Source of the DNA: Lateolabrax maculatus
Taxonomy: Eukaryota > Chordata > Actinopteri > Acropomatiformes > Lateolabracidae
DNA: 64,000 nt
Reading direction: 5' to 3'
Assembly: GCA_031216445.1 (NCBI GenBank)
Contig: CM062217.1
Span: 24,979,001-25,043,000, forward strand
The notes beneath the pieces were generated by a model. That model had not been told where the DNA came from. It searched no databases and was given only the letters and a program-made list of their open reading frames with translations. A program made the translations under genes and the position numbers. Positions 32,801 through 45,100 of this stretch are shown here, piece by piece (position 1 is the first letter of the stretch; the number at the start of each line of letters is the position of its first letter).

Positions 32801-32879
32801 CGCAGCAGCAGCCGTCTTCCTCCATGCCGCCGGCTTCCCATTTGCGGATTAGCCGCCAGCTCCCATCCAACATCTCCAT
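29395..32879 (-). CDS. tnfsf15: TNF-superfamily ligand, probable TNFSF15 (TL1A)-like, 254 aa, 4 exons
   Basis: This is a type II membrane cytokine whose C-terminal TNF-homology domain trimerises to engage TNF-receptor family members. Joining 32619-32879, 30763-30793, 30600-30647 and 29395-29819 gives 765 nt with continuous frame. The protein has a cytoplasmic part with an acidic, Cys-rich patch (residues 1-49), one hydrophobic helix (about 54-79), a short stalk and a TNF domain (about 118-254). TNF-domain features include a YSGGKLVVPRHGMYRVFLQI strand block and two cysteines (SQCHGD and TVSCGL), placed like the TL1A disulfide. The end is EVFFGVDFLY, matching the family's FFG ending. There is one N-glycosylation site, NYS. 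Length (human TL1A 251), exon number, cysteines and 9q synteny favour TNFSF15. TNFSF14 or a fish-specific relative is possible. TNF-family membership itself is near certain. Confidence 0.85.
30600..30647 (-). CDS. tnfsf15: tnfsf15-like exon 3 (48 nt, stalk)
   Basis: Acceptor ctcttgtag and donor gtaaga bound 48 nt encoding EQQQNTIFENPGAMLT in continuity with exon 2. Phase 1 at both ends. Confidence 0.78.
30763..30793 (-). CDS. tnfsf15: tnfsf15-like exon 2 (31 nt, stalk)
   Basis: Acceptor ttccttacag and donor gtaaac bound 31 nt encoding PTMQPSSYSS plus one base. The phase fits both neighbours. Confidence 0.75.
30966..31185 (-). repeat. Interspersed repeat, reversed copy, in TNF-ligand intron 1
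   Basis: The reverse complement matches 24961-25136 and 31341-31448 (CTTTGAACTGTACT, CACACTGTCTATGTCGA, TTTGACTGTGTTGTTTTGTA). With the next copy it makes a large inverted repeat. Confidence 0.75.
31341..31448 (+). repeat. Interspersed repeat, forward copy, in TNF-ligand intron 1
   Basis: Shares GAAGTACAGTTCAAAGATGAA and CACAGACAGTGTGCAAACGA with the other two copies. It lies about 155 bp from its inverted partner. Confidence 0.75.
31820..32367 (+). repeat. 548-bp GC-rich minisatellite, hexamer-based GGTGTC/GGTGCC, in TNF-ligand intron 1
   Basis: The tract is built of GGTGTC and GGTGCC hexamers with extra Gs (GTGTCGGTGCCGG) and occasional GGGTGGGGTGTGTC variants. Because units are near multiples of three, several frames stay open on both strands (HRHPAPTHGTDT-type and CRCRVSVPG-type peptides). 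These are compositional, not genes. It ends about 250 bp from the exon 1 donor. Confidence 0.95.
32619..32879 (-). CDS. tnfsf15: tnfsf15-like exon 1: cytoplasmic region and transmembrane helix
   Basis: The ATG at 32879-32877 opens 87 codons ending in phase 0 at donor GTAACC. The helix LLAAAFLLLLSVALALLVTA is preceded by Arg-rich sequence, fitting type II topology. A second in-frame Met at residue 19 could also initiate. Confidence 0.85.
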
Positions 32880-33450
32880 TTATCAGCGCGCCGCTCGCCC
32901 ACGTTAAAAGGCCGAGCGAGTTTCACTGAGTGTCAGGCATCTGCCGCCAACTTCCTCTTACTGAGACTAGTTTTTCATCGACTGTAAACGTTTCATCCTC
33001 AGCCTGAGACACGATATGCTCGAACATAGCTCCCAGACTCCCACTCCAAATAGTTTTGATCGGTTTTTTGCACACGTAAAACCAAAAAGTACCAGCGACG
33101 GGCGTGGTTTTTACTCTCTGATCACAACATGGCCTTAATATAAACCTCACTTTCTGATCCCCCTCCCCTCTTACTGTTAGAGACGGCCCAGTCGGTGTAT
33201 GTGAGGTCTCAGGCTGTCTGGCGATGGAGGGGTGGGGCCACCCCAGAAAGGTGAGGTAGTTACACCCCGTCTGTACCAGTGCCACTGAGCTGCCGTGTTT
33301 TTATTGGCGAAATAAAGCAATCGGCCACCATCACGTCAAAGTTTTGGAAATAACGTACTACTGAGTGCAGATCGGCTCCACATCACGAGGGCTGTCTACA
33401 CTAACCCTAACCGCACAGCCCAGGCCTGCTGCTGTGTTGGTGAAAGGACT
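32880..33450 (-). promoter_or_regulatory. Probable promoter and 5' region of the TNF-ligand gene
   Basis: GC-rich, CpG-containing sequence lies just upstream of the ATG (for example GGGCGAGCGGCGCGCTGA on the minus strand). A TTTTAA-like element lies about 30-50 nt before the ATG. No experimental start site is known. Confidence 0.4.
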
Positions 33451-33854
33451 CATTCACAGAAAGACCTTACTGCCAATGTTCTGCACTGCAGCGTAATCCA
33501 AAACCACAGTGACAGCCACGGGGGCTAGTCATACTTCGAAAGAACATTATGCAACAATATTTAGTTCAAATAGCCTCACAAGCATTACTGCAACATCCTG
33601 TGTAACAAACATAAAAAAAAAAGCTGTACTGTATATCATCAAAAAGGAACCTTGAGAAGAACCATGCACACTGGTCTGTCAAGCCCCCCTCCATCAAGAT
33701 GGCTTTGCATTTAGAGAAGTTGTTCAAGTTGAGCTGCCTCCCCAGACAGCAGATACATCTATCTAGAGTATAACTATATAGGATCTCAAACAGCATTGTC
33801 CTCATACCACTCACATTCAATCAGACCAAGTGTTAATGTTTCTCTTTTCTCCAG

Positions 33855-33893
33855 ATGCTCTCGCAGGGCACGTCCTCAAATCCACGACATCTT
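33855..33893 (+). other. Orphan splice-bounded segment, candidate non-coding exon
   Basis: A strong acceptor (tttctcttttctccag) is followed after 39 nt by a consensus donor (gtaagt) on the plus strand, and the segment opens with ATG. No partner exon could be assigned. Confidence 0.25.
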
Positions 33894-35665
33894 GGTAAGT
33901 CCCCAAAAACTCAACTGACTGTGTCACTGCAATATTGTACAAATCACAAATAAAGAGCCTATTAGTCCGAGCAGAGTATTTAAACATACCTAAGCATACC
34001 TCTGGAGGGGGTCTTTAATATGTGGCAGTGGGGTATGAGAGAAACACACGGACAACAGTTAAACCCATTTTTATTTGAGAGTTGAGCTCTGACTGGGGTA
34101 TTATCTACATCATTTTTATTCTTTGTTTTCATCGATTGTGGGCGGTGCGCTTTATTCCTGCAGCTGTGTATATGGCAAAGTCCACTGAGAATAAGAAATA
34201 GAAATAAAAATAAATTAAAAAAAGCTGTGGGCTGACAGCGACATCACACCCTGGAGAGTGATGGGCTGGGGGCTTGTTGTGAGTGACAGTGTACACACAA
34301 TATTCTACCTGTACAATAATAGTGCTACTATTCACATTCATCTGTACAATAATCCTATTTACAGTCATCACATTAGGGAAAGAGCCAGTACCTGAGGAGT
34401 TAGTTCCGTAATTAGCTTTACTCATTCACCGCGGTAAAATGAAGCGCACCCAACCGATGGTAGCCTAAACAACACAGAAAACATGGGATCCGTGTCCAGG
34501 ATCAGGTGTGAAGCTTTGATTTTTACAGCTAATCACTGTTTCCGCTGATGCAATTTGATTGATAACAATGATCGGTAGGGCTGAGGAAAATGTCATCATG
34601 TGCAGGCTAGTTTCACTCCATAACAACAGTATCAGTGCTAGTATACTGTTTATGTTTTGCACATCAAATGGTCTTTATCGTCTGAGTCACTGAACCCAAC
34701 CTCCAAATAAATGCGAAAGAATTTTTCAGATGGTTTGTTCCACTTTTGCTGATGTAAGCAGCAAAGAGCAGATAAGATTACACGTAGATTATAGCCAGCC
34801 TTGTGTGAGTCACTACCCTGCATCAGTGCTAAGTGGGAGAGAGAGTTTATAAATTGCAGTCTTTAAAGGAGACACTCCTCTTAGATACTTCAGGTGAGCT
34901 GGCACGCTTTAACAAAAGACAGGAAGCTATAAACAAAAGATGAGGTCATTAAAACGCCTGTGCCAGCAGCCTTCGCCTTCCCCCATGACTCTCTCCAAAA
35001 AAACACACAAACTATACATGAAAACATACTGGCCAATTCCAAATTACCATTCGACAGCACGTTAAGATAAAAACACCATGAATAAACACGTCATACATGT
35101 GCAGCATTTCTCCCGAGAACGAAACGTCAACCAATAAATAAGAACTGAATAAAAACTCATTAAATAACAATCATTGTCTCAGTTTAAGATCAACGTTCAG
35201 GTGATCCGGTTATAACTTAAAACAGTCAAAAGTCTATTTTAAAAATATGTGAAATGCTAGGTTCCTGCAGGTCCTCTCACCAGGGTCAGGGTCACTGTTT
35301 CAGCAGACAGGTGTGTACGCTTCAAACCTGTCACGTTATGCCAATTGCCCAACTGATCTGCACTGCGGCGCCATGTGCAGGTACAACTCAAACAAAACAC
35401 TTCTCTTTGGACCCACCCATCACCCATTCCACGCAAAAAATCATATCAGAAAAGTGAAAATGCTCCCAGTGGAAACACTGAGTCTCTTCTCCATATCTTT
35501 GATGGCATCTGCTTGATCTCGCTGTCAGTTTGCCAGGTGAAGTGCAGCAGACCAGCAGGGGTAACAACAAGCAGTCATACATGGAGGGGCTTTGGATTTG
35601 GTACTTTCCAGCAGCTTTGTGTCATCTGTATATGTAGTTGTCCAGTTTGGGGATGGATTGGGGCG
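33894..35665 (-). other. megf9 3' UTR and intergenic sequence
   Basis: Minus-strand AATAAA hexamers at 34151, 34115 and 34070 would end a megf9 3' UTR of about 1.5 kb. No additional gene is recognised here. Confidence 0.45.
34151..34156 (-). terminator. megf9: Candidate megf9 poly(A) signal
   Basis: Plus TTTATT (minus AATAAA). Two further copies follow at 34115 and 34070. The cluster of three hexamers in 90 bp makes this the likeliest transcript end. Confidence 0.35.
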
Positions 35666-36192
35666 CTAAGCCTTGTAGCAGTTGCCCTGCGTGGTGAGCG
35701 CCAGCTGGCCGTTGGGCGCCACCTCGTTGGCCTCGTCCTCCAGCAGGCCCGACACGTCAGCGTTGGGGATGCTGTCGTGGTAGCTGCTGAAGCTGATGTT
35801 GTCCTCTTTCAGCTCGATGGTCCAGAAGGGGGCGTTTAGCTTGCGGTTCTGGTACTCCCGGTAGGTGTACACGCCCCCCACGAAGCCCAGCAGCAGCAGC
35901 ACCACCAGGATGATGACGGCCAGGATGATGATGTTGAACTGCGTCCAGGAGACCTCCGTCAGGGCCGCCGTGGTGTTGTCAGTGGGGCTGCTCAGGCTGG
36001 TCAGCAGGGCCTGGGTGGTGGCTGCGGTGCTCAGTGTGGTGCTGGCGTTGCCGCTGGAGATGGAGGCTGGGACCCCCTTCGCTGTGGTGGAGGTCAAAGG
36101 GGTGCTGGTGGTGGGTGGGGAAGCGGGGGATGTGCGTGATGTGGGGGCCTCTGCTGTGGGTGTGCCTGCTGGTGTGGGAAGGAGCCGGGGTG
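35666..36192 (-). CDS. megf9: megf9 exon 6: mucin-like stalk, transmembrane helix, cytoplasmic tail
   Basis: Acceptor cctctcctcag opens 527 nt ending in TAG at 35666-35668. The stalk is Thr/Ser/Pro-rich with NAST and NTT glycosylation sites. The helix follows SWTQFNIII. The tail ends LTTQGNCYKA. Confidence 0.97.
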
Positions 36193-39100
36193 CTGAGGAG
36201 AGGAAAGCATTGAAACAGTGAACGTTTAAAGATTTATTTTTATTTATTTATTTTTATTCACAATCTGGATAGGCCAATGCCATGAAGGCCTGTAATTACT
36301 GAACAAGTAACCGATTGTTGTCCTAGGACTCCAGGCCGTTAATGTATAACCAAAGTAACTAGTGACACCATGTGGCAACAAGACATAACTACACGACTGC
36401 TCTTTTTCTGAGTGATTTCTGAGTGAGTGAAGTGATTTAGTGTCCAAAATCATCATTCACTATGAGCCCCCACACAACAGACACTCTATAGTGAGCAGCA
36501 CCTTTCAGACACTTAATTAATCATCCTTATTTTGCATCATCTGACAGGTAATTTTCACATCTATAAAATTCTGTGCATTTTATTGTGGGGTTGTTGCAGA
36601 AAATAGACCCCTTTTTTAATTCCATTACATATATTCTATTATGTCAATGTTTTGAGGACACTATGTAGAGTGTACATTTCACACTCTCAATCAGTTTGGG
36701 TGCTTAGAACGATATAAGACAGAGCAATAGACTATTTCACGAGTCAGAACTTTATATACTTTACCAAGCAGAGAAGACATGTGTAATTAACCACCATCAA
36801 TAATGACGGCAGTGTATTTACTTTTGCCTACCCTGGGGTCCTGATACTGTGCACGATAGCTCACTGAGACACTGACATGGCACTCTGTCTCTGATAATGT
36901 TATTAGCTCTTATTTACTAGTTATTTAAGTAATGGTGAAAGTATTGGTGCACAAGTTTTGTTCTTAGGCAAAATGTAGAGACTGTTCCCAAAATGTATAA
37001 CTTTGGATTTTTAATCCAATTTCATCATAATGTATATTTACTTTAATACAAATCTCTTAAAAATGAACCTATGGCTATTCAATTCTAAAGTGCAACGAGT
37101 ATCAATACTTTCAAAGACCCTGCCCACCCCTGGTAAACCTACACACGTGATTCATTATTTTGGCTGGTGAGACCTCTTCTCAGCACTGTGCAGGTGTGCT
37201 CGACTGACATCTCCTCGGCTCTCCCGTTAGCTTGGTTGCACCCCGGGCTGCATGCTGGCTCACTGGCATAGCTTAGAGGGACGCCTCAGTGGGACTGAGC
37301 TGTCGTTTATGTTATTACCTGCGCTTTTCCTGCAAAGTGTCTTCTGAGAAAAAAGATTGGTTACTTTTTTTCTTTTTTTTGTCTTTTTTTTTTTTTTCTG
37401 ACCACCACACTACAGTCTGACATTTCTTTCTTTTTGTAACTGCTGAGTAGCTCCAACAACACCTCACTCAAAAATCCAGGGACTGCAGGCTGGCAATCGT
37501 TTGAATGTCCTACTCAATCAACAGAATCTGTACAGTATTTATCTAAAATGTTTGTTAAAGCACAAAAAGAAATCACGTGTTTAACCCAACTGTATACTGC
37601 GGTGTGGTCTTACTTGGACGGGTGCAGTTGTGTGCTCGGGCGTCCCCTGTGAAGCCCGGAGCGCAGAGCTGGCACTGGGGCCCGGTGGTGTTGTTGATGC
37701 AGCGGAGGCAGTCGCCGGTGTCGGGGTGACAGAGCTGGGCGGGGCCCTGAGGGTCTGCATTCCCACTGCACTCACAAGGGACACAGACCCCAGATGCTTT
37801 GTAGAAGCCGGCACTGCACGCATCGCAATGTAGGCCGCCATACTTGGGAAGGCACTGGTCACACACCGGGGAGCCACCGGGATCTGCGCAAGAATACACA
37901 GAGATGCACATCAGCACATGACCATTGCTAAGGATGTAGCTAGGCAAATCCTAACGACTAGGCACTGAAAAAGTTTTTTAAAATGACCAGAATGCCACTA
38001 TGACCTGCTGCTTTGTTTCAGTCTTAGAGTATTAATGTTAAATATGGTGACAGTTTGATTTTAGACAGATTTTTGCGCTAAATTCCACCTGATGCAAAGA
38101 CACAAATCAGAAAATAAGTTTTGCTATATTACTGTGAAGTCACAAATTTGTACAATTCCCTAATATTTAATTTGTCTGTTCTATATTATTCATCAACATT
38201 TGTGACCATCCCCATCCAAAATTCACCCTTAACCTCCACCGTAGTCAATATACCACAAATGATATCACTAATTTATTTAATTTAGCTATTTTGCAAAAAA
38301 GGGGAGTTATTTTAGGGGAATTCATCCCGACATGCATGCTCTTCTCTTCAGTTAGAGAATCCTAGATAAAGCAGCCAACACTGCGCCACTAGGTGGCTCA
38401 AGATGACAGTATATCGATCTGGGAGAGAGCCATGTTCTGTAAGTCTCCACAGAAGGCTGTTTTCTTGGTGGGTCATAAATACTAAACACGTGGTATATGA
38501 AAAGTAGGTATATATACAGATGGTATATACAGCATGTCGTTTCTAAGGTTCAGCTTTCTCCTGCGACCTCCGGTCCCTGGTAATATGATGCCACAACAAA
38601 TGGGAACTACAGTATCACAGTACACTATCCTCAGCAGCACTCAGCATTGTCCCCAGGGGGAAACTTCTTAGCAAACTGTCTCTTATTTACAATGGACATG
38701 CATCAGATATTAGCTTTAGGGCCCCCTTTCAACTCACAAATCAACTCACAAAATTCCTGCAACTATTCCAAAGCCTTGACTACCCTGGCTATGTGATAGC
38801 TACTTAATAGTGTGAGGCATTCCTTTTATTTTATAGCACTGCGTACATTAAAAAAATAAATTAAAAAAAGATTAAAAATGGCTTCACTGTGTGTCACTAA
38901 TACTCACACACAAGGATGAGGATGTTTGTATAATATTGAACTGTAGAGCTACTGTCGATTAATTGTTTAAGTAATTTTTCAAGCAAAAATGCCAAACATT
39001 CATTAGTTCAGGCTGGATAATTGTGAATGTTTGGTGTTTTTGTACATGTTATAGTAAACTGAATATATTTTGTTTTGGATTGTTGGTTTGAACAAACAAG

Positions 39101-42100
39101 ACATTTGGAGAAAGGTTAGCTGGAGGGTTGGACATTTGCAAAACCATTTTCTGGTATCTATAAATAATTGGGAAAAAAAGTGAAAACGGTAAAAAGTTTA
39201 CGAGCAACGTTATTTAAACGTTATTAAAATATCTCAATCTGTATTACTATATAACAGGTCTCTACAGATCAGAGGCATGTAGAAACGCTCATGTCCTCCC
39301 GCTCCTGGTGACCCATCTTTGTTCAGCTTTGTTGTCCCTGTATGTCTATTTCTGTCTTCCTCTACATTGTTCTTGGACCTGTGTGTAAGTACAATGAGAG
39401 CCACTTAAAACCGGAGTCGAATTCCTGGTGTGTCAACACAAACTCGGCCAATGAAGCTGGTTCTGATTCTGAAAACGAATTCCTGTTAACCAGCCTCCTC
39501 TGCAGCTCTGTGGTTCAACTGATGCTCTGCATTTAGACTCCGGTGCTCTCCACACCAAAGCCCTCGGTGCTGAATGATTTAGACACAGAGAACTGCCTTC
39601 CGATGGCCTAGATGTGGGCCACTATCTAGTGTGGTCATGTGACTTGTGTTGTATTCCAGCACTGAGCAGGCTGCTCCTGATAAGCTTGATTTAACCTCTG
39701 CTGGGGGTTCAAAGGCAGCCAGCCCGTTGGCTTATATAACCGGGAGGAAACATGAGCTGCTCTGCAGTGCCGGAAGCCAGAGGACCTGACCTGCATGTTT
39801 ACCTCCACTTTGCTATGACACACATACAAAGGCCTGGTAACTGCTGGCCAGGAAACCGCTGTCTGCCACACACACACACGCACTAGAAAATAGATTAAAA
39901 ATGATTTGATGAACCTCATGATAAAGTGAATGAGCACGTCCATCCTGTACCACTGAGTAAATATCCAATCATACATGGACGGTTTAACATGTGTGACCCA
40001 CATTCTGAAGCGGTGCAATGCTCCATTTCACCTCTCTGTGTGTCAGCGTGGAGGGATATTCATTTACTGCAACAGGCTCTCTTCAGCACGTTCAGAGAGC
40101 ATCACTCCTCCACTGTGGAGCCATGATACTGCATTGTGGCATCTTCTCATTTGTCACTGTTGCTAGGGCAACCTCTGCTTGGATGCTGCCTCTCTTTCCA
40201 GCTCCGGGGTTCAGTCGAAAAACATCCTCCGCAGCCACACTTTTAACATAAGAGCGGCTCTCTGTGGGCACCATGCTGAGCATATTTCTGATCATGTCCT
40301 CTCTAACACAGCTCTTTCTACTGTGTTACCGTCTAAACACAGAAAGTGATGCTGCTGCTGCCCATCCCCCCTCCAGTCGGTTGTGCCTGACTGGCGCTGA
40401 AATGGCCCAGCTGTGCTCCTGCTGTCCCAGCTCTGCTCATCCTGGTTCATGTCCCTTCCCCTCCCTCCCACGTTGCACAACCTCCGCATGCGGCCCCTGG
40501 CAGGGGCAAACATGACCTGACAGCCTAAGTGCATCTATACATGGCTGTTTCCATGCAGGCCACAAATGGGGGGGGGGGGGGGGTCGATGATTGGCCGAGA
40601 AAGGGGAAAGGCGAGATGAGAGAGCGTGATGATGAATAACTGAGTGGAGCGAACGCAGTGATGCAACGCTGAATGAAAAACCTCAATAGGCAGTTGGCAG
40701 CACGGGTTCAAGGGCCGCTGTGTGCATGTGGATAAGCTGTGATCTAAGCCACGGTGTCATGGTATAATGTTTGAGCCAGATGAACTCAAACCGTGAAAGG
40801 CTGATGACACACACAAACATGGTGTAACGTGGCTCCTGGCCACACTGTAATTAACCGCTTGGAATTGGAGTTAATCTCTTTTTGACTGATTAGCCTGTTA
40901 GCACAGATAAACCAGGTAACCCAATATTCCTAGCAAAACAGTATGGAGAGGTTTGGTCTGGAGCTGAAACAAGTAGTCCATTAATATATCATATATTTGT
41001 CAATCAATAAAAAATGAATTAGCAACGTTTTAGATTCTCGATTCAGTGTTTCAGTTTATTTTCAAGCTAAAAGTCAAGCATTTGGCTTTGGTCATGCAAG
41101 TTTCCAGCTCCTAAAATGTGAGAATTTGCTACTTTTGTCAGATTTATATCATCATAAATTGAATACATTTGTGTCTTGGACTGTTTGTTGGACAAAACAA
41201 TAAATCTGAATACGTCACTGTGGGCTCTGGGAAATTGTGATGGGCATTTCATACTAGTTTCTGATGTTTTATACACCAAATAATAAAATGAAATTAAAGT
41301 AGAATGAATGATAATGAAAATAAGCAATGGTTTCCTTGGCAGTGTAGCCTGTTTAATACAGGAGTAATTAGAAATCTTAATGAGTTCTGATGTTCACATG
41401 AGCACACTGTGAACCAGGTCACCTGATAACTGGGTTATCTTTGGCTATAGAAATGTAATTGATGTGTAGATTTAATCTGAGATGTCTGGTTTAATAGAAA
41501 CCATAGTGTTTACCAAAATCGAACGCTTCGATTTACGTTAGGGGTATCGAATGAAGCACTGTAATGGTTGGTATCACTTTAAGGGTACTCGTATTGGTAC
41601 TGGTATCGTGATTTTTTAAACAACGCGCAGCCCTAGTTGTGACATGCCAGTTGCAGGCGGTAACATAAGTTCATGAATCCACTGTCCTTCACAGCACAGG
41701 ATGAGGGTGGGCTGGTTCTCAAATCAAGCTCTTTTAGTACCTTAAGCATGTTTAGCAGGTGCATCCTATCATGGCTAGTTGAGTTTTAAAATGACATTTC
41801 AGGCAGAACCGAGGTGGGTTTAGGAATCCGACAGTGACTCCAGCTCAACCCAGATCTCAACCCAACAGGGACCTTTGGGTATGTTGTGTAAGTAGGGCAG
41901 CAGCAGCCTGGAGGTGAAAGGAGTGAGGTCGCACAGGAAGATCACTGTTAATCCCAGACTGGAAACGGAGATCGAAAAGCACTCCAGTTGACTGTTCTGG
42001 GACTTGGGAAGATTATTTCTTGGCACAACATTATTTTGTAAATTAACAGTAAACACTTGGGGCGCTGTGTGTAGCCTGAGAGATAAAACCGTGGGCATAA

Positions 42101-45100
42101 AAGTACTGGCAGAACACGTTGCTGCTCATGACCACTGCTGCGAGCGCACAGTGGCAGTCAGAGCCGACCTAGATGCACCTATCTGCCTTTCTGGAAACAT
42201 AGGCAACAGGCTGTCAGCTCGGGCAAGCATCAGTCAGCGCAGAATGAATACGGATTGAGGCGGGTGAAAACGCACCTCTCTTCACGACTAAATGAAAAGA
42301 GACTGGAACTAATGGCTGAATTTGTCTTTTTTTTAGGGGGGGGGGGCTTATTTTCCCTGTTGTGCAAAGCCACTAGAGATGTGTTGATTTACGAACTGTG
42401 TGAATGTGTGATGTGAATTATACTTAAAAAGTAAGAAAGGTAACTCAGTTCACTAATGGAGCTGAATCCAAATTCCAGTTTTGCTCACTGTCCGTGGTGG
42501 CACTGAGCTGGTAATGCCCTGAATGCTGGCAAGTCACTCTGAATAAATGGGTTTAACCAACCACAATGAAAAAATGGATATGGACTTTTACAAACATTAA
42601 AGGAATAGTTTGACAATTAGTTCACTGAAATGCACTTCATTGCTTAGTCACTTCACTCCTCTTTCTTGTTTGCCAACACCTAGTGCTCATCTTGTTCCCA
42701 ACCATGTACGTCAGACTGACCGCTTGTATTTTGGCGTCACACATGCAGCAAACAAGGCAAAGCGTTGGCTTCTCTCCTTTTCTTCTTGTCTCACTTTGAC
42801 CGCATTTCTCTTTTTACCTTGGATAACTGGCTAAAGGCAGGCGACACTGTGTCACGTTGGGATGTTCACGGCACTGCTGCAGTGCAGTTTGACAAGTGTT
42901 CCGAGACAAACTAACACAAAATAAATGACTGATAAACTGGTTTGTTGTTGTGAGCAGCAGGGACTGACCGGTGTGGCAGGTGCTGGTGGAGGTGGAGTTG
43001 GAGCAGGGACACGGTGCACAGGCTTCGGTCGGGGCAGTTCCGGGGCTGCGGTAGAAACCGGGCTTACACTCCTCACAGTTGGATCCCTGGGTGTGGCCCT
43101 CACAGTTAAGACACACTCCTGGAGGACAGAACAAAGGTCACATGATTAGGGGTGTTTCCTGGATCTGCACACTTCCATCAGCACAAAGGGAGATAAGTTG
43201 GTTACATAACTTTCACTACCTTTTTTTTTATTAATCTCAGCTTGGTCACTGCTAACTCCTTCCACAAGTGTGTTTACAAGTTTTTAGACTGATTTATCTC
43301 ATGATAATGGTTTTCCAAGAAGTATTGCTCTAGTATTACAAAGAAACATGTGATGAATGAAACCGCATTATATCCATAGTTTCATACCGGCTGGACAAGT
43401 TCAGATATTTAAAGAAGGCCGACTCATGATGAGTCGGCCTTGGGGAGTGCACGTTTGAGTGTCATAATCATACAGGCGCTATCAATACGATAGGACAGCC
43501 TCTCTTTTAGCTGAGAGGTGAAACCCGGGGCCAACAGGGTCAGCCAATCACTCACTGGTGGTGCATTCACGGACTGAGAATGCGATGAGATGTTTATTTA
43601 TAATATATTTAATATTAGACAGCTTTTATGTAGATTTTTATGTTGAGTTGGCTATTATTTCCTTACTTACATTAAAAAAACAACCATTCATTGTTATTAT
43701 TGTAAATATTTGTAAAAACTACTGTGCCGTTTGTGGTTTGTGGTGAGTTGTTATGCCTCTATAATCATAGATAATGGTTATGTAGACGTGACTAAATCTA
43801 TCCACAACTGCCTAGCTTGCTGTATCTCTGCGTAACAGAGGTTTCAACCCTGAGCCATGGAAAAGTCAGCAGGCTCCGCTTCCAACCATGCAATAACCCG
43901 GCGTCAACGGAGGAGCTGCTAATAAGGGACATCGGCTGCTGCAAAAAACCAACTGAGTCACTGCAGCAAACCCTTCACGTTACAGGTTTGGCTGTTGGTT
44001 GAAGAGGGGTTTGGCCTGGTGAAAGTGCTTCGCTACACTAAACTGTGGACCAGTGATGAGGAAAAAAATGCTTTGACACAGCTTGTTAAATAATGGGTTT
44101 CCTCTGGGTCAAAGGTGAATATTAAATTATAAAACTTGTGTTCTGTTAAAATTGCTCTGGTGATATACTAAAAACCTACATTTTTCTCTACATTCTTTTA
44201 GTCTTTAGATATTATTTCAGTGGAAAACAATGGGTCAGTGTGGGGACAATCCGCCTCTGTGCTGTTGGAAATGACGGGTCCATGTCATGTTTATCTGAGG
44301 TCCACAGTGTTTGGGATACTGTATAATTTGCATTTGCACAATGTGTTCTTGTGCAAGCAGCCCTGGGGAGAGGCTAGGGTCGGCTTTTAAAGGGAGCTGT
44401 CAAACCTGAGCTATGTTAATCCAGAGCAGCGTGAGCACTGAGCCCCAGCAAGGCCACGGCACTCCATCTGCCCCTGCATTATAATGGTAAGACATATGGC
44501 TTCTAAACCTGCTCCCCCCACCACCACCACCACCACCAACACCACCACCACCCTGTCACCCTCCACCTTTCCTCCTGCCTATCAGTAGCTGGAAGTTTAG
44601 TCTCAAAGCCTGACTGCTGGGAAGTGAGCAGCAATCCCTCTTTTCCTGTGATCAAGAACACGGAAGAGGATAAATCCACCTTAAAATTGTACACAATTCA
44701 GACTGGAAACTGGATTTGAAATATTCTACATTTTTAACATTTCACTTGTAGTTTGCTTCTGATTTGGGACCTTTTCCCGGTCCTTTAAAGTTCCTTCTTA
44801 CCAACTGATCGTTACACTTCTGTTGTGGCTCCACAGTAAATATTTGCTTTGGAGAAACTGGAGGCTTTGTCTCTTATCAAACACAGCAGATTATCGTCGG
44901 CGTATAGTGCCAAGGTGTTAACCTGCACAAAGCTCAAAAGTTCAATTTATGGAGAACTTAATGAGCAGTCCATTGGCAGAGATTGGACTGTTAAGCTTCA
45001 ATTTGCACAGGACCGGCATGCTGGAAGGAGCAGATACAGCTGCTCCTTTCATTAAGGGCACAAATAGATCAGTGATTTCATTGTTAGGGTTTCAGAGGGG

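Larger units (their letters stand above)
37884..42968 (-). other. megf9: megf9 intron 4
   Basis: Holds two copies of the ACCAACAGTCCAAA-type repeat (about 38950-39180 and 40960-41300), a retroelement tail at 39372-39472, a G16 run (40568-40583), a CTCF-like site at 38386 and, near 42598, a partial copy of the 54341-54673 element. No gene was recognised. Confidence 0.65.
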
